64,000 nucleotides of DNA, taken from positions 937,501-1,001,500 of the forward strand of contig MCGE01000016.1 of the NCBI GenBank assembly GCA_002105175.1, read 5' to 3'. The position numbers and the translations under genes were made by a program. This stretch comes from Absidia repens (Eukaryota > Mucoromycota > Mucoromycetes > Mucorales > Cunninghamellaceae). The notes beneath the pieces were generated by a model. It was not told the origin of the DNA and did no database searches. It saw only the letters and a list, made by a program, of their open reading frames with translations. Shown here piece after piece: positions 23,136 through 34,600 of this stretch (position 1 is the first letter of the stretch; each line of letters starts with the position of its first letter).

Positions 23136-23930
23136 TGATTAGATTTTTTTTTAACTTAATTGTATTTATTGTTGGCATTTGAAAATTGTTCTTTTACTAG
23201 CTTTGTATATTTATTGTTTTATGTTGTATCCCATTCAATCCCCCACCCTTTATTTTTCTACTACCTGCATCTCCTATCCCCTTTCCTCTTTGTTTTATCC
23301 ACCATCGCATTCTTTTTATTGTCATACACCACCTCTTCCTTTTAATCATATACATATACTGCCTCAATAAAACTTTTTATTTTTTCAAAGGGTCACTCTA
23401 CAAGAAATATGTGTCAAATGATTTATCAATAAGTCTTTCTAAAATTAGATATTCCACTTTTTGGAAATCACGTCGGATGCAACAAAAGAAACCGTCTGCG
23501 CTAATCACTTTCGCTGCTGTCGAAATACATTGTTTTGCAGAAAAGTCAGAGCCATTCTTTTTTACCAGGACGCCAGAACCGTTTTTTTTTAAGGAATCAA
23601 TCGAAGTTGAACGACGATAGTTATTTTTGCTTTTTCCAAAGAAAGAGCAACGGTTTGATTCCAGGGAGCAACGTAGATTATTTTTTTTTTCAAGAAGCTT
23701 TAGCGGTTCTCTTGTAAGGAACCAGATCCAAAGCTTTTGCGAAATCTCCAATTAATTCAGAAGAGTAACAGGACACGCATACAACGCATGAAACATATAA
23801 TGGACGGCATAATTATAAGTATTCAAACTGTGTGGTGACAAAAAAAGTAAAAGATAATAAACCTGTACAAAGTAACATTTTATTTCAATAGAACAGCGAT
23901 TCTACATACTAATCAAACTATCACTACTAT
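23136..23930. other. Intergenic region before transposon relic
   Basis: 3' UTR of the UPF0658 gene with an AATAAAACTTTTTA signal near 23365. The following 23400-23760 has short open frames on both strands but no recognisable protein. It may be degraded mobile DNA. Confidence 0.4.
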
Positions 23931-23931
23931 G

Positions 23932-24640
23932 TACAGTGTTTCCACATTTACTTGTCGCATTTTCCAAAAACGGATGTCGGATTTTTAAAATTATCTGTCG
24001 CATTTTCGGTTTGGATTTGTCAGTAGCAAAGAGGTCGCCTACAAAAAAAGATATATCGCAGAGTTCAAATGTAGAGAGCAAAACAAAGATAAGGTAAAAA
24101 CAATATTTTATTGGGTAAGATAATAATAAAGAATAACAATGGAATAAAAAATAATGGGCATAAATAAACTACACTAAATAGGGACACCATTAAGACAATC
24201 ATCGAAGTAGGAGATAGAGTGACAGATGTATCCACGGAGATCCTTGTGAGTAACCATATTGCAAGCTTCCGATATTCTTGAAAAGAGTGTGTCCACATCC
24301 AGCAGTTCTTCCCTCTTGATCGTATACCTCAGCTTGGACCAAAATTGTTCGATGGGGTTCAGTTCTGGAGAGTACGGCGGGAGATAAACACAGTTGTAGC
24401 CACATTCAGGAAGAGACAGTTCAATGGTTTTTGATTGATGTATTGGTGCGTGTTGTCCATAACCAGATAGTAGCATTTGAATTCAGGGTGTCTTTCCATG
24501 ATGTCCATCGTATGTTATAAAAATTTCAAATAATGGTTAGTTATTGTTCCTATAGCCTTACCATGTCGTTGTTGTTTTTCATTTTGCCGTAGCTGTTCCA
24601 GTATTGCGTTTGTTTTTTCTTGGATTGTTTGGCTGTTGGT
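23932..24640 (-). mobile_element. Truncated Tc1/mariner-IS630 type DNA transposon
   Basis: The left edge reads TACAGTGTTTCCACATTTAC, a typical Tc1-like terminal repeat beginning at a TA target, followed by two subterminal TGTCGCATTTTC motifs. A decayed transposase frame runs toward this end (24174-24640, -). No matching second terminal repeat was found in the next 2 kb, so the element is truncated at its 5' side. Confidence 0.6.
24174..24640 (-). pseudogene. DDE transposase C-terminal part, broken
   Basis: The downstream frame contains VYLPPYSPELNPIEQFWSKL, the hallmark of the third catalytic residue region of IS630/Tc1 DDE transposases, and ends LNGVPI. Upstream, a different frame encodes the second catalytic region (CYYLVMDN), so there is a frameshift near 24450. 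An in-frame TAA at 24515-24517 interrupts FL/HTMDIM further upstream. Residues before the stop (TNAILEQLRQNEKQQRHGKA) still read as protein. The gene cannot make an active transposase. Confidence 0.75.
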
Positions 24641-24734
24641 TTTTTGATCAAGGTATTACCAACACCAAAAGCACATATTGTTGTTGTTGTTGTTGTTGTT
24701 CTTTTTGAGGTAGTCCGGACTCTCACCTCGCAGG

Positions 24735-24946
24735 AGAACCCAAGTCAAAGAACACGATTGACAGAACAATCAGCTGCAATGGTTGGTATCAAGGACGTTC
24801 ATCCAGAGACTACTAGCCGCAAGCATCTCCTGCACAATCAAGAACCCAAGTCAAAGAGTATGACTGAAGACAATCAGCTACAATGGTTGGTATCAAGGAC
24901 GTTCATCCAGAGACTACTAGCCGCAAGCATCTTGATTGTAGGTAGG
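24735..24946 (+). repeat. Tandem duplication of about 106 bases
   Basis: Two head-to-tail units start at 24735 and 24841 with AGAACCCAAGTCAAAGA and share ATGGTTGGTATCAAGGACGT and GAGACTACTAGCCGCAAGCA. Differences are few and small. It lies next to the transposon relic, but no function is visible. Confidence 0.85.
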
Positions 24947-26693
24947 TCGGAAAATATAGAGAAGGAAAAAGCAAAAAAATTTCAGAGCAGGTCCAGCCCC
25001 AAACTCCGCGTTATCGGAGGTGGAATTCCGACGCGACCATTTTTCTCGCTGAATAACAAACTTGAGCCCATCGTCAGATCACCATCATTCCACACCAAAA
25101 GCATGTTGCCAGTCAGTCAGTCTATCTACAAATAAGAACTGACCACCAAACACAGGTTAGCCATTTAAATTCAACATAAAAACAAAGTTTGAAGGTATGT
25201 ACCTAAATCCTAGATCCAAAACGAAAGGGTTTCCCCATGTACCTTGTAATCTCTGGGCCGAAAACGCTTCTAAACTAGTCCTGATACCAATGTAAGGCAA
25301 ACATAACCCCAATGAAGTTAAATGACGAAGAAAAAAAAAAAAGAAGAAAGAAAGAAAACGAGAAAAAAATGAGGGTAAATAAAGATTCACGTGGGCGGTA
25401 TTTGAAATGGCTGGCAATCTTTTTTTTGGATGGGGGTGGGAGGGGGCAATACAAAAATAAATCTCTTCGTTTTCGTTCTTTGTTTTTTCAACAATATCAA
25501 CACCATACAACAACTTGAAAAAAAAAATGCCATTTTCTTTCTCTTAATACTTTTTCAGGGAAGATGAAGTAATTTGGCCTTGTTTAAGTAACCCTTCACT
25601 GTTGAATAGGTTTGTTATTCACCGTAGAAGAGGGTTTCATATCATCCCTTGATTGGACCCGTTTATATGACGTTATGTCTATTTTAGAGAAATAAATTCC
25701 CACACACCCATCACCCATACACAACCTAGACGTATTATCTTTTAGATATGTACCATAGTATCGATATTAGACCAGCTTAGTTTCGTTGCCACCATTTTAT
25801 ATCATCTTTTGTATCCAAATAAAGAATATCTTTATCATTTTTGCCTTTATATTATATTGTGTTTCTCGTACGTTTAGTGTTTGTTCTTGTAGAATGAGCA
25901 TGTACCCACTAGACAGTACAGTATGGTGCTTGTGCGCGGAGGGAAAGAAAAGGTTAGATAATTCTGACTTTTTCTGTATTTCATACACCCGTTGAACCGC
26001 CCCCCCCACCATATGAAAAATTTTGGTTATTATTTAAAACGTTCATGATCGGTACTAGTCGCAACTCTGCTTTTGAACAAGAATTCCCAAATACTTTCTG
26101 TGGGAAAAATCGAAGCTTCTGCAGTTTTGTCAAAGATGTATCGTGGTAAAGCTATATAAATATGATCTGGGTACTGACTGACTGAACCTGCGCCAAGAAA
26201 AAAAAAGGGGGAGAGGGGGGGGGAGAGGGTGAAACCGGGTGTACGTATGAAAAAGCTTGGATCACGCAACGGTGTTTAAAACTCATTTTAGCTGATTAAT
26301 TTTGAACAAAGCTAAAAAAGATAAGACCCGGATTTTTCATATTAAAAAAAAAAAAAGACAGCGCTAAACTGATCAATGGGACTACCTGTAAGCAGCATGT
26401 TTCACTGAAATCCCCACTAGTTTAATTCATAAAAGTCAAAATAGAATACAAATATATAATATATACATTGCTACATCACAATATCTTCAAGTTTATTAAA
26501 GTTCGATTAAAAAAAAAAAAAAGAGAGAGATAGGGTAGGGATCATATACAAGGAATAAAATAAAGGGTAGCACATATACAAGTGGATAAAAATAATAAAA
26601 AAGTGACGCATTAAAGTTTGATAAAAAGTGGTGAGATAGAGATAAGGGTAGGGGATGGATATAATAATAATCAAGCCAGTTGACAGATAGGAT
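24947..26693. other. Intergenic region between transposon relic and cyclin
   Basis: Contains an R1 copy (25140-25405) and AT-rich DNA with G and C homopolymers near 25997 and 26205. No supported gene. The last 200 bases include the cyclin 3' UTR. Confidence 0.45.
25140..25405 (-). repeat. R1 interspersed repeat copy
   Basis: Reverse-oriented. It contains GATCCAAAACGAAAGGGTTT, CCCCATGTACCTTGTAATC, CTTCTAAACTAGTCCTGATA, then a purine tract and CACGTGGGCGGTATTTGAAA, the conserved 5' edge. Confidence 0.8.
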
Positions 26694-27031
26694 TCAACAA
26701 GTGGGAGAAGAAGGGACAGAGTCAAAGATCCATTGACTATCAAACCCAAGCGTTTGTAAAAAGTCCACCATTTCATCAGGGTGGATATACAAATTCCATT
26801 GCAAGAAGCGTAATAGCGCCAGTTCCATTTGTGTGATTTCCTTGATAGACCAAACATCGCCAGTCGCACGAACCACTTGCTTTGTGGATAAATGATTGTC
26901 TTCACTGTATTTACTAGCTACCAGTAGACTGGCGACAAAAATTCGGTGCGCTGCTTCGGGTTCTGCTTTGTAGCCTAAGATGAATAATGAAAGGGTGTTA
27001 ATTGAGTTTGAGGGAGAAACAATAAATAGAC

Positions 27032-27062
<31 letters not shown>

Positions 27063-27465
27063 CAACACCAGTGGCTAGTACTTACCAGCAGGAAGAGATT
27101 TTCTGAATCGCTGTACATACATAAGAGCCATGATCAGGTGAACGGGTTGAACATGGCACTTTTCCGTAATCAGTTGAATAAAAGGTAAAAGGTCGGGCAA
27201 GTGGGTGGATCGTTGTTCAATACTGGATGGAATACCGTTCATTTGCATAGAGTTGTGAGAAGGTAGGTGTTTGGGCAAGTTGGGGTATAAAATCGAGTCG
27301 AAACATGATGAAGTAAAGTCTAAAACGTAAGGGGGAAGCAAAAGAAAGGCAAATGTGGTTAGTTCTCGTTTTTTTTTTCTGGGGGGGGGCTCTCCTTATC
27401 TCGACTTTACCTATGAATCCCGGTGGAATGGCTTTAATACAGGTGTCGGTAGGTGCGAGTAACAT
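26694..27465 (-). CDS. Pho85-type cyclin (PCL-like)
   Basis: Cyclin of the fungal PCL family, regulatory partner of a Pho85/CDK5-like kinase. Three exons (27411-27465, 27086-27319, 26694-26974) give 189 residues. The cyclin box begins HLPDLLPFIQLITEKCHVQP and includes MALMYVQRFRKSLPAG, HRIFVASLLVASKYSEDNH and MELALLRFLQWNLYIHPDEM, the pattern of Pcl1/2/9-like cyclins. The N-terminus is short (MLLAPTDTCIKAIPPGF) and the C-terminus brief, so it is a minimal single-box cyclin. The second intron carries an (AT)n tract. Its target process (cell cycle, polarity or phosphate response) cannot be told from sequence. Confidence 0.85.
27034..27062. repeat. (AT)n microsatellite in cyclin intron 2
   Basis: Uninterrupted AT dinucleotides close to the donor side of the intron. 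Confidence 0.9.
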
Positions 27466-28044
27466 TATGATGGTGGCTATATATTAAAGAGTTGTGAGTG
27501 GGGTGGGGAGAAGTGAAGATCCCAAAAAGAAAAAGAAAAAAAAAAGGGGAACTGACTAGGGAAAAAAAAAAAGAGGTTTATATCCGTTTTTTAGCGGCAA
27601 ACCTTTTTCCGGCCGGCGCTTTAAACTTAGTGCCGTACGGTATTGTAAAAGATGTCATTCGTTTGGTTTCAAAATCTAAGTATGGGAATTCTCATCCAAC
27701 CTCTTTCAAATGACTGTCAGCAGATCCCTGAAAATCATCACCCAATATCATATCAGTCAAACCAAGTCCCGACAAGAAGTTTTTGTCCTTTAGAAATGCC
27801 ATATGATATATGCATGCAACAAAAATAAAATAAAAAAGACAGATGATTTCTTTTAACAAAATGTAATTGTTTTATTGATATGACATGACAAAAAGAGAAA
27901 AATAAATAAGGATGGGGATGAACTAGGGTATAAATATATGTTATATAAATTAAAGGACAATGGAGATATACATATATGTGTACGATATAATAAAGTAAAA
28001 ACAAGAGGTAATATAAATGACGAAGGGAGTTTCGAAGTAGAGGT
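27466..28044. other. Cyclin promoter and spacer
   Basis: Upstream region of the cyclin gene and 3' flank of the RNA polymerase fragment. Contains a GGCCGGCGCTTTAAACTTAG block near 27612. No gene seen. Confidence 0.4.
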
Positions 28045-28735
28045 CTAGTGGCAGAAATAGTCGGATTTCTTGACTTGATGATTGATATCAAATTCGCCTT
28101 TCTTCGGTAGTGGAGCAAACGTTAATTTTTTCCAAGTATGTCGGTACCTTTTCTTGACCTTGGTATCGTCATCGTCACTGATATCATTGGTATTCCTGCC
28201 ATTGGGCTCTGCTAAACCTAAAAAAGTATCGTTTTCGGCAGATGTCGGAGAGACGATTGGTGTTGGTTTTGTTGTTGATCGTGATTTTCTAGATGCTAGA
28301 TGCTAATGGTATTGGCGATATTTTAACCTGATTGTCCTTAGTGTCTGGCATCCGGTGGTCCTTGTATCGTTCCATGAACTCTTCGTATAGTTTTTCCACA
28401 ATGGGTTCTCTGTGCAGTTTGATAAATTGATCACGAATCACCTCATTCATTTCGTCCACACAGCCGGCATGAGTCCAATAACCACCGTGGACAGAAGCAT
28501 ATGTCCATCCTTTATCATAACAGGCCACAGCAGACATAAGCATATGGATCGCATCCAGGGAATGAATAAAATTTGGAGGGAAGGCGTTACGTTATTCCAC
28601 GGCATTGACAGGTCGGGAAATGTCAGGGTCTTCAATGAATACAGGTTGCAGAAGATGGTGAATTGTTTCTTGCCCGGGCATCGATACGGCTGAACAATGG
28701 GGAGTCCAAGAGGAGATTTCCAAATCACATACCTG
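28045..28735 (-). pseudogene. RPO41: Mitochondrial RNA polymerase (Rpo41) 3' fragment, broken
   Basis: Only the C-terminal part of the single-subunit T7-like mitochondrial RNA polymerase is present. It opens with WKSPLGLPIVQPYR, continues in another frame with [20 protein letters not shown], then [16 protein letters not shown] and YWTHAG, and ends with a tail like KGEFDINHQVKKSDYFCH. Defects: a frameshift after PGKKQ, an in-frame TAA at VNAVE/stop/RNAFPP, a 7-base duplication (AGCATCT, about 28296-28309) that ends the frame early, and loss of the catalytic aspartate (VHGGYWTH where the family has VHDSYWTH). The 5' edge coincides with an intron acceptor. A functional copy must exist elsewhere. 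Confidence 0.88.
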
Positions 28736-29176
28736 TCAAAAGACGGCCACCCCTTCATAAGTCAAAAACGTAGGTTTCATCTTGAATGTTTGTGGGAAGG
28801 TTTGGATAAGATATTGTGTTTACCATCAAGAGATATTTCAGAAGAACGGTGAGGTGAAGCGTCAGTAACAGCTGATAAAGCCACACGGTTGGTGGAAATA
28901 GGTCGTATCGTTATTGAACGAAAGGACCAGTCATGTTTAATGGATGTTCGATATTGGCAGTGTAAAGAGAACTTGCCCGTTTGATATATGATAGTGGTAG
29001 TATGTTCCTGTTACCAGTTGCCACTTATCTGACCAAATGCAAGGACATTGATAAATTCAAGCAAAGAAAGGCGCGACAACGGATTTTTGTGACACTATTG
29101 GTTGGACGGGAATTAAAAATGGGAACAACTGTGATTTTTTTTTTTTATTGACAAAATACCCTCACCCCTCACCGGT
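28736..29176. other. Spacer between Rpo41 fragment and TPR-like gene
   Basis: Should contain the promoter of the 29177 gene. The plus strand at 28858-28984 reads as protein-like sequence (TADKATRLVEIGRIVIERKD) before a stop, and coding-like sequence resumes in the same area. This may be a remnant of another gene; it is not recognisable. Confidence 0.35.
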
Positions 29177-29674
29177 ATGAATGCACCGCATAGTCTGAAA
29201 TCAACGAGCATCAATCCAGCCAATCTCATTGAGCTTGAAGCACTAAGTCAAATAGTTTCTGAAAAGCAAAACAACAAAGATGTCCGTGGCAGCATACCTT
29301 ACTTGGCGAAGATGGCACAGATTATTGACAACCAACGACTGGAAGAACTGACAAATAACAATGAACAGCAACAGCGGATACAGCAGCAAACACTCTATAG
29401 TTTACAAGCGGATGCTCATCGTCAACTGGGTCAAGCATACTTGGGAGCTGGACTCTATACTCAAGCAGAAGCCTCCTTATCCATCACCATCCAGCGCCTG
29501 GAATCTCTATTGAAGGATAACAACGGTTCTACTGACACTGTACTACAACTCTTACAAGGATACGATTTGTTGAAGGAATGCTTTGAAGTGATGAACAAGC
29601 CACATTTGGTGCAAGGAATGGAGAATCGGAAATTGAAGTACACTATACCATCCCCACCAGGGGATCAGCAGTAG
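29177..29674 (+). CDS. TPR-like helical protein, unidentified
   Basis: Single-exon frame of 165 residues. The central part (about residues 75-115) reads LQADAHRQLGQAYLGAGLYT followed by QAEASLSITIQRLESLL, a helix-turn-helix pattern like a tetratricopeptide repeat. The N-terminal half has a helix with ELEALSQIVSEKQ and a Gln/Asn-rich segment. There is no signal peptide or membrane helix. A polyadenylation signal (AATAAA) lies about 80 bases after the stop. The family is not recognised; a role as an adaptor or assembly protein is inferred from the fold only. Confidence 0.7.
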   Translation: MNAPHSLKSTSINPANLIELEALSQIVSEKQNNKDVRGSIPYLAKMAQIIDNQRLEELTNNNEQQQRIQQQTLYSLQADAHRQLGQAYLGAGLYTQAEASLSITIQRLESLLKDNNGSTDTVLQLLQGYDLLKECFEVMNKPHLVQGMENRKLKYTIPSPPGDQQ

Positions 29675-29846
29675 TAGAATTAGTCTAGTTAGTTAGTTAA
29701 TGACATGGTCACGTTTTTAGTATACATCTCCTATATATTGTTAATTTTATGAAATAAATGCTCTGGCGTTCTGGTCCAACTTTTGCAAATCGGTCGATTT
29801 ACTGGGTGTCAGAGTTATTAATACTAGTTTTGTTTTACTGAAGTGA

Positions 29847-30024
29847 GGGTTTTGATGATGGGATGGGACTAGGCTATTTCACTGCACCTTGTGGTCCACC
29901 CGTCGTACTTAGCGCTCAGTCTACGAATATATGCAAAAACGAAGACGGTGGCATCATTTACACTCCGCCAGGTGGTTTGTATTCTTCACTTAGCTTCAAT
30001 GAAGTGATGGTGATCTCGGGTTGA
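29847..30024 (+). other. Protein-like remnant fused to R1
   Basis: A frame with MGLGYFTAPCGPPVV, SAQSTNICKNEDGG and IIYTPPGGLY reads more like protein than its surroundings. It has no clear start, splice partners or homolog that I recognise. Its 3' end merges with the R1 copy at 30000. Confidence 0.3.
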
Positions 30025-30260
30025 TATTAGAACTTGAACCAGGGATATTTTAAAAAATGCAAATCAAACGTCATATGTAAATCTTTCTATTTTGGATTCG
30101 AGACTTAGGAACGTTATTAAGATTAGTCTTCACCTTAGGTTATTGTTATGAAACTGTCATTAGCTTAATTTAGTACTAGGTTAATAATAGTTTATCATAG
30201 TTTATATTTACATCTGCATAAAATGTGCTTGTCTCATTTTATCATTATTAGTATCTCTGT
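30000..30260 (+). repeat. R1 interspersed repeat, diverged copy
   Basis: Sense-oriented, with CATTAGCTTAATTTAGTACT, AGTTTATCATAGTTTATATT and CATCTGCATAAAATGTGCTT matching the 3' half of R1. The core is strongly mutated. Confidence 0.55.
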
Positions 30261-30899
30261 CATGCGTTTACATCATTTGCTTTATCGAATGTGTATACAT
30301 ATGTGTGAAAAAAAAAAAACTGGTGTGTGTCTGTGCGAAAAGAAATGAATTGGGTATGAAGGCGACCTATTCCACCGCCTCATGTATACCATGTATATAT
30401 TTGTGCGTAAAAAAGAAAACAGTCATTACAGTTTATTTTGATGTGGCACAGTATATTGAGTAGCAATGTCGAGGATAGTATTATTTATGTAGCTACAATT
30501 TATTCTGGGAGGTGATGGGATGGTACTGGACCCATATTTTGCACTTTCATGAACAACACCTAGAATGGGGGCTTCTTTGTGCTTGTAGGGAGGGGGGTAA
30601 AAGAAAAGTTTAGTGTGGGCATTGTTACCTACGCCATTGCTCACTTTGGTGGGCAACTCCTCAGACCTTTAGTGTTTGCATTGGAGTTTTTATAGGGTTG
30701 TCATTATTATGCTATACGTAATAGAAGCAATGGACTGACGTAGACAGTAAGTCTAGTCAAGCGGAGGCTATAATATTATATTGAAGATTACTCTGGTGAC
30801 ATGATCTAGGTTCATTAGTATTGATTGGTAGAGGATAATATGCCTACATATCATATTAAATGATCTAAGGCCGACAGCCAGTTATTTGGGTTTTGAGGG

Positions 30900-31640
30900 G
30901 GTGTGAACTATAAAGCAGGTGCTCAATAAGGCACTCACAAAAGGTCAACAATAACGATATTTCTTACTATCATATGGATCATAGGATGGTTTACTAATAA
31001 AGAGGAATATTTTATTTTGAAATTGATGGGTGCTAAACTAAAAACGGGAGGTTCATTGTCATAATAGATCTAATGGAGGTAGTATGTGGGAGACTAATAG
31101 GGAGATTGATGGGTGCTTAGAGAAATAGTTAGCTTTAAATCTAACGGCGTGATTGCAAAAAGATATCCAATATACTGCGCAAAGCTTAATAAGGACTGGA
31201 GGGGCATTTGTAATGAAGCACACCAACAGTTTAAAGTAATCACACAGGGTGATGGCAGTTAAAAAAAAAAAGGGATCTATTGAACAAGACACAAGAGAGA
31301 CTTATGGGACATTTTTCGTTGAAGCATATAAAAAAAAGACATGTTTTATTGAGATGTTGATACAAACAATGATAAACTAACACTGAAGTAAGCTAATGAT
31401 GGCTTCAAAAAGCTTTAAGTATTGGTATCGTAAATCCTAGATCTAAAATGAAAGGGTTCCCCCATGCATCTTGTAATCCCTGAGCTAAAAACCCTTCTAA
31501 ACTAGTCCTGATACTAATCTGAGATCATCATAACCTAAAAAAAGTTGAATGGTGAAGAAAAAGAGGGAAGGAAAAAAGAGAAAATAGAAAAAATGAGAGA
31601 AAATAAATCTTAAGGTGTGCGGGTTTTGAAATATTTTCTG
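30900..31640 (-). repeat. R1 interspersed repeat, long copy
   Basis: Reverse-oriented. The well conserved core is at 31390-31530: GATCTAAAATGAAAGGGTTC, CCCCATGCATCTTGTAATC, CTTCTAAACTAGTCCTGATA. AAATAAATCTTAAGGTGTGC marks the 5' edge, and the tail (about 30900-31100) resembles the tails of other long copies. Confidence 0.75.
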
Positions 31641-34600
31641 TGGCGGTTCTTGTGAAATGGCCACGGTGGATGCATACGAAATTAGGAACGAATGGAACAC
31701 ATTGAAAATTAAGCAGTGATGAAAACATAAAAATTTAGTACAGTAGCTGAAGCGCATTGAAGGGTTTTGAGGAGAAAGCACTTGTTCAATCCCATCCGAC
31801 CTAGACCAGGTTTTCTCACATGCATTATATATATGTACCTTGAAAATAAGGTGTCAGTGTCTTGTTCGAAAGTATTAGCAAGATATATATCGTAAGTCAT
31901 AACAAATATAATAGAAAAGGTGTTTTGTGTTAATTTGGATCAAACAACAAGAAGGAAATTTATGAGATGAGGAAGATAATACAGTATAGGGAGGGAAAGT
32001 AGATACATCAGCATAATTTCATATCAAGGGATTTGTCGGATACAATTTAGGTTTTGGCAATGGAATCCGGTATATACGATTAGAGCCGTACGATACTTTT
32101 ATTTAGTTTAGTATTTCTTTGTAAGATCGTAGTCATCATCTAGTAGTCGCTCGATCCAAACCCGGTGACATGTTCACTGCTCCAGATCAATTTCTATAAA
32201 AGGTATCTTCTTTTATGTACAAGCGATTATCATATCCTAACTGCATTGCTTAAACAGGGTGTTTTTTATTCTCCGTTCATTTTGTGACAATATAAATAGG
32301 CAATATTGTTTCCTGTCAAGGAGATCGATCCCTAAAACCAACTTCCAAATTCTTATTGGGGGGGGAGAAGAAAAAAAAAAAAAGGTAGGAGAACGTACCA
32401 ATGATCCCATGGTGCCTTGACCACCACCATAATGAAAACGCACGTTCCCATTTCACCACGCTATGCTGTTGGTCGATCTATTATTATAGTCATTCGCATG
32501 GCTGTTATCACCAATACGTGTTCTCATAGCATCATTGCATTCATATCATACATTATGTACGTTAGCTCTGCTTCATACATATAATATATGATTCAATATA
32601 TTACATAAAAATTGTTTTATATCTTGGATCACTTTTTTAAAAAATAAAGATGATGATTTAATTGGGATGCACTACGTATCATGTGTGCGTCCTGTGCCAC
32701 AATAAATGTCAGGGTTTATTTTTTCATATTGGTAAATGAATCATCACGCTATAATACCCTCCTTTCTCCATATCTAATCCTAATGGTCATCATAATATAC
32801 TATTTTATGTTCCTGATGTTCCTTATTACTATTCAGAAGATTTATGTTTCGTGACCTAATATTAAGTGCTTTGATAAAAAGTTTAAAAATTAACACGATA
32901 CTCCTGTTTACCCCGTCTTTTTTTTCATTTATGCCTGTTCCACTTCAAAGAAATCATCATGCAGGTATTTTAATATAATAATATGTAGCGCTCCATTATC
33001 ATGTTACCACGGCTCTTTGTGTGATTCTCCATAATATTAAAAAAGGTGGTTTTCCATAAAAAAGTAACAAGCCCTGACGGTCTTTGTATAAATTAAAAAA
33101 CAAAGTTGGCTTTACTCCTTGCTATTCTTCGTACATAGTAATTATATCATATTATAATATGATAATGAGATACATATCAGGATGAAAAATAAAATATTAT
33201 TACGATAAGATCATTTAGTATCATTTAGTACCATTTATTTTAGAAATTTGCTCTAATCACTATTATCAAATAAAAGAAAATAGGCGCGCACGGCAGACTG
33301 GAAAATTAAGGGGAAACATTTGTGGTCAGCAAGCAAATTAACACTCCGATTTATGCAAAAAATTACTGGGCCTTGATTTCCAACCACATTGCACGACATT
33401 GATTTTTATTTCACTATGCATTTAAATTGTTAGTGCTATAAACAATAGATAAAATATTAAATCATGCGAGAGATGGGAATTTTTGTTTTTTGCTTTTAAA
33501 TCACGGGGCTTGCTGGAGCCAAGTGTTTCTTTTTCTATCTGTGTGGTTTTCATAAAACTAATACTACCAAGTACAATGATAATCCCAAATATTATATTAT
33601 TAAAAAAAGGAGGACAGGAATGCGTCATACTGTATTATAAAAGGAGTCTCATTTATGGCACCGTGCGGCTTTACCTCTCTTTTTTTTTTTTTTTTACAAG
33701 ACCCTTATTTTTATACAAGGGCCATCGAAATATGCCGCCTTGAATGATTAGAAACGAATCGCACATGTACGGAAATGACATAACTTTTTCAAAACAGGTT
33801 TTTGATAGATTTAGGAGAAAAAGGTGGGAAGATGAGAAAAAGGAAAACGCATACTGTACTGTACATATATAATTACTGTATTTTAAGCAAGGGATTTTTT
33901 TATCTAACTTGGCGTCGTCCAACTTGCCAAGTGAGTGTCTTTCTAAATTTGGAAACACGACACTTGTCCCCCCTTTTTTCCCAATCACTAAAATAAAACA
34001 TGAGTTTTTTTTGTTGGTGGCAATTTGTCCTACCCAATGTGATGTTACTATGGAATTCAATCCTGTGCACGGTGACCCTCTGAGTGGATGAAAAAGGAAA
34101 TCACGCAGAGCTTCATCATATTTGGTTTCTTTCACCACTAACGCAGAGTATTTTTATGTAGTGAAACAAAGACTTCTCGGGACCTATCCCGAGATTTTTA
34201 TTGTTTGACATGGAGATTACCTACCACATTTGATCGACAATTGAAGTGAACAGACTTGATGAAATCAACTCTTATACGGAGTTTAAATACTTGAAGGGTC
34301 GTTTTTTTTTTTTTCGATAATGACAATCACATATCATCATTATCATCATCCATTACGGAGAGAAAGGCGGTATTTTTCTCGGAAAGGCTACCACTTAAGG
34401 AGATTTATACTATCATAACCTTCCATTATAATTACTCCTAAGAAAACAACTGTTGTTTCAACTCGCATTTGATACCTTTATTCACAGACAATCATTTTTG
34501 GCTTATTGGGTACCCCCCATTAGCACTTTCCCTCCTTTTTGTCCCCTTTTCTTTATTCAAATCATAAAAAAAGAATTATTGTGCTGATCTATTATCACAC

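Noticed and set aside
23398..23751. 117-residue minus-strand open frame near the transposon relic
   Set aside because: Rich in Lys/Asn/Ser from AT-rich DNA, no catalytic motif, and the opposite strand is equally open.
24620..25135. 171-residue plus-strand open frame
   Set aside because: Covers the 106-base tandem duplication and the antisense of transposon-derived DNA; the protein shows no family signature.
33671..34138. 155-residue minus-strand open frame
   Set aside because: No recognisable domain, ends in a lysine run from a homopolymer, and composition matches the AT-rich surroundings.
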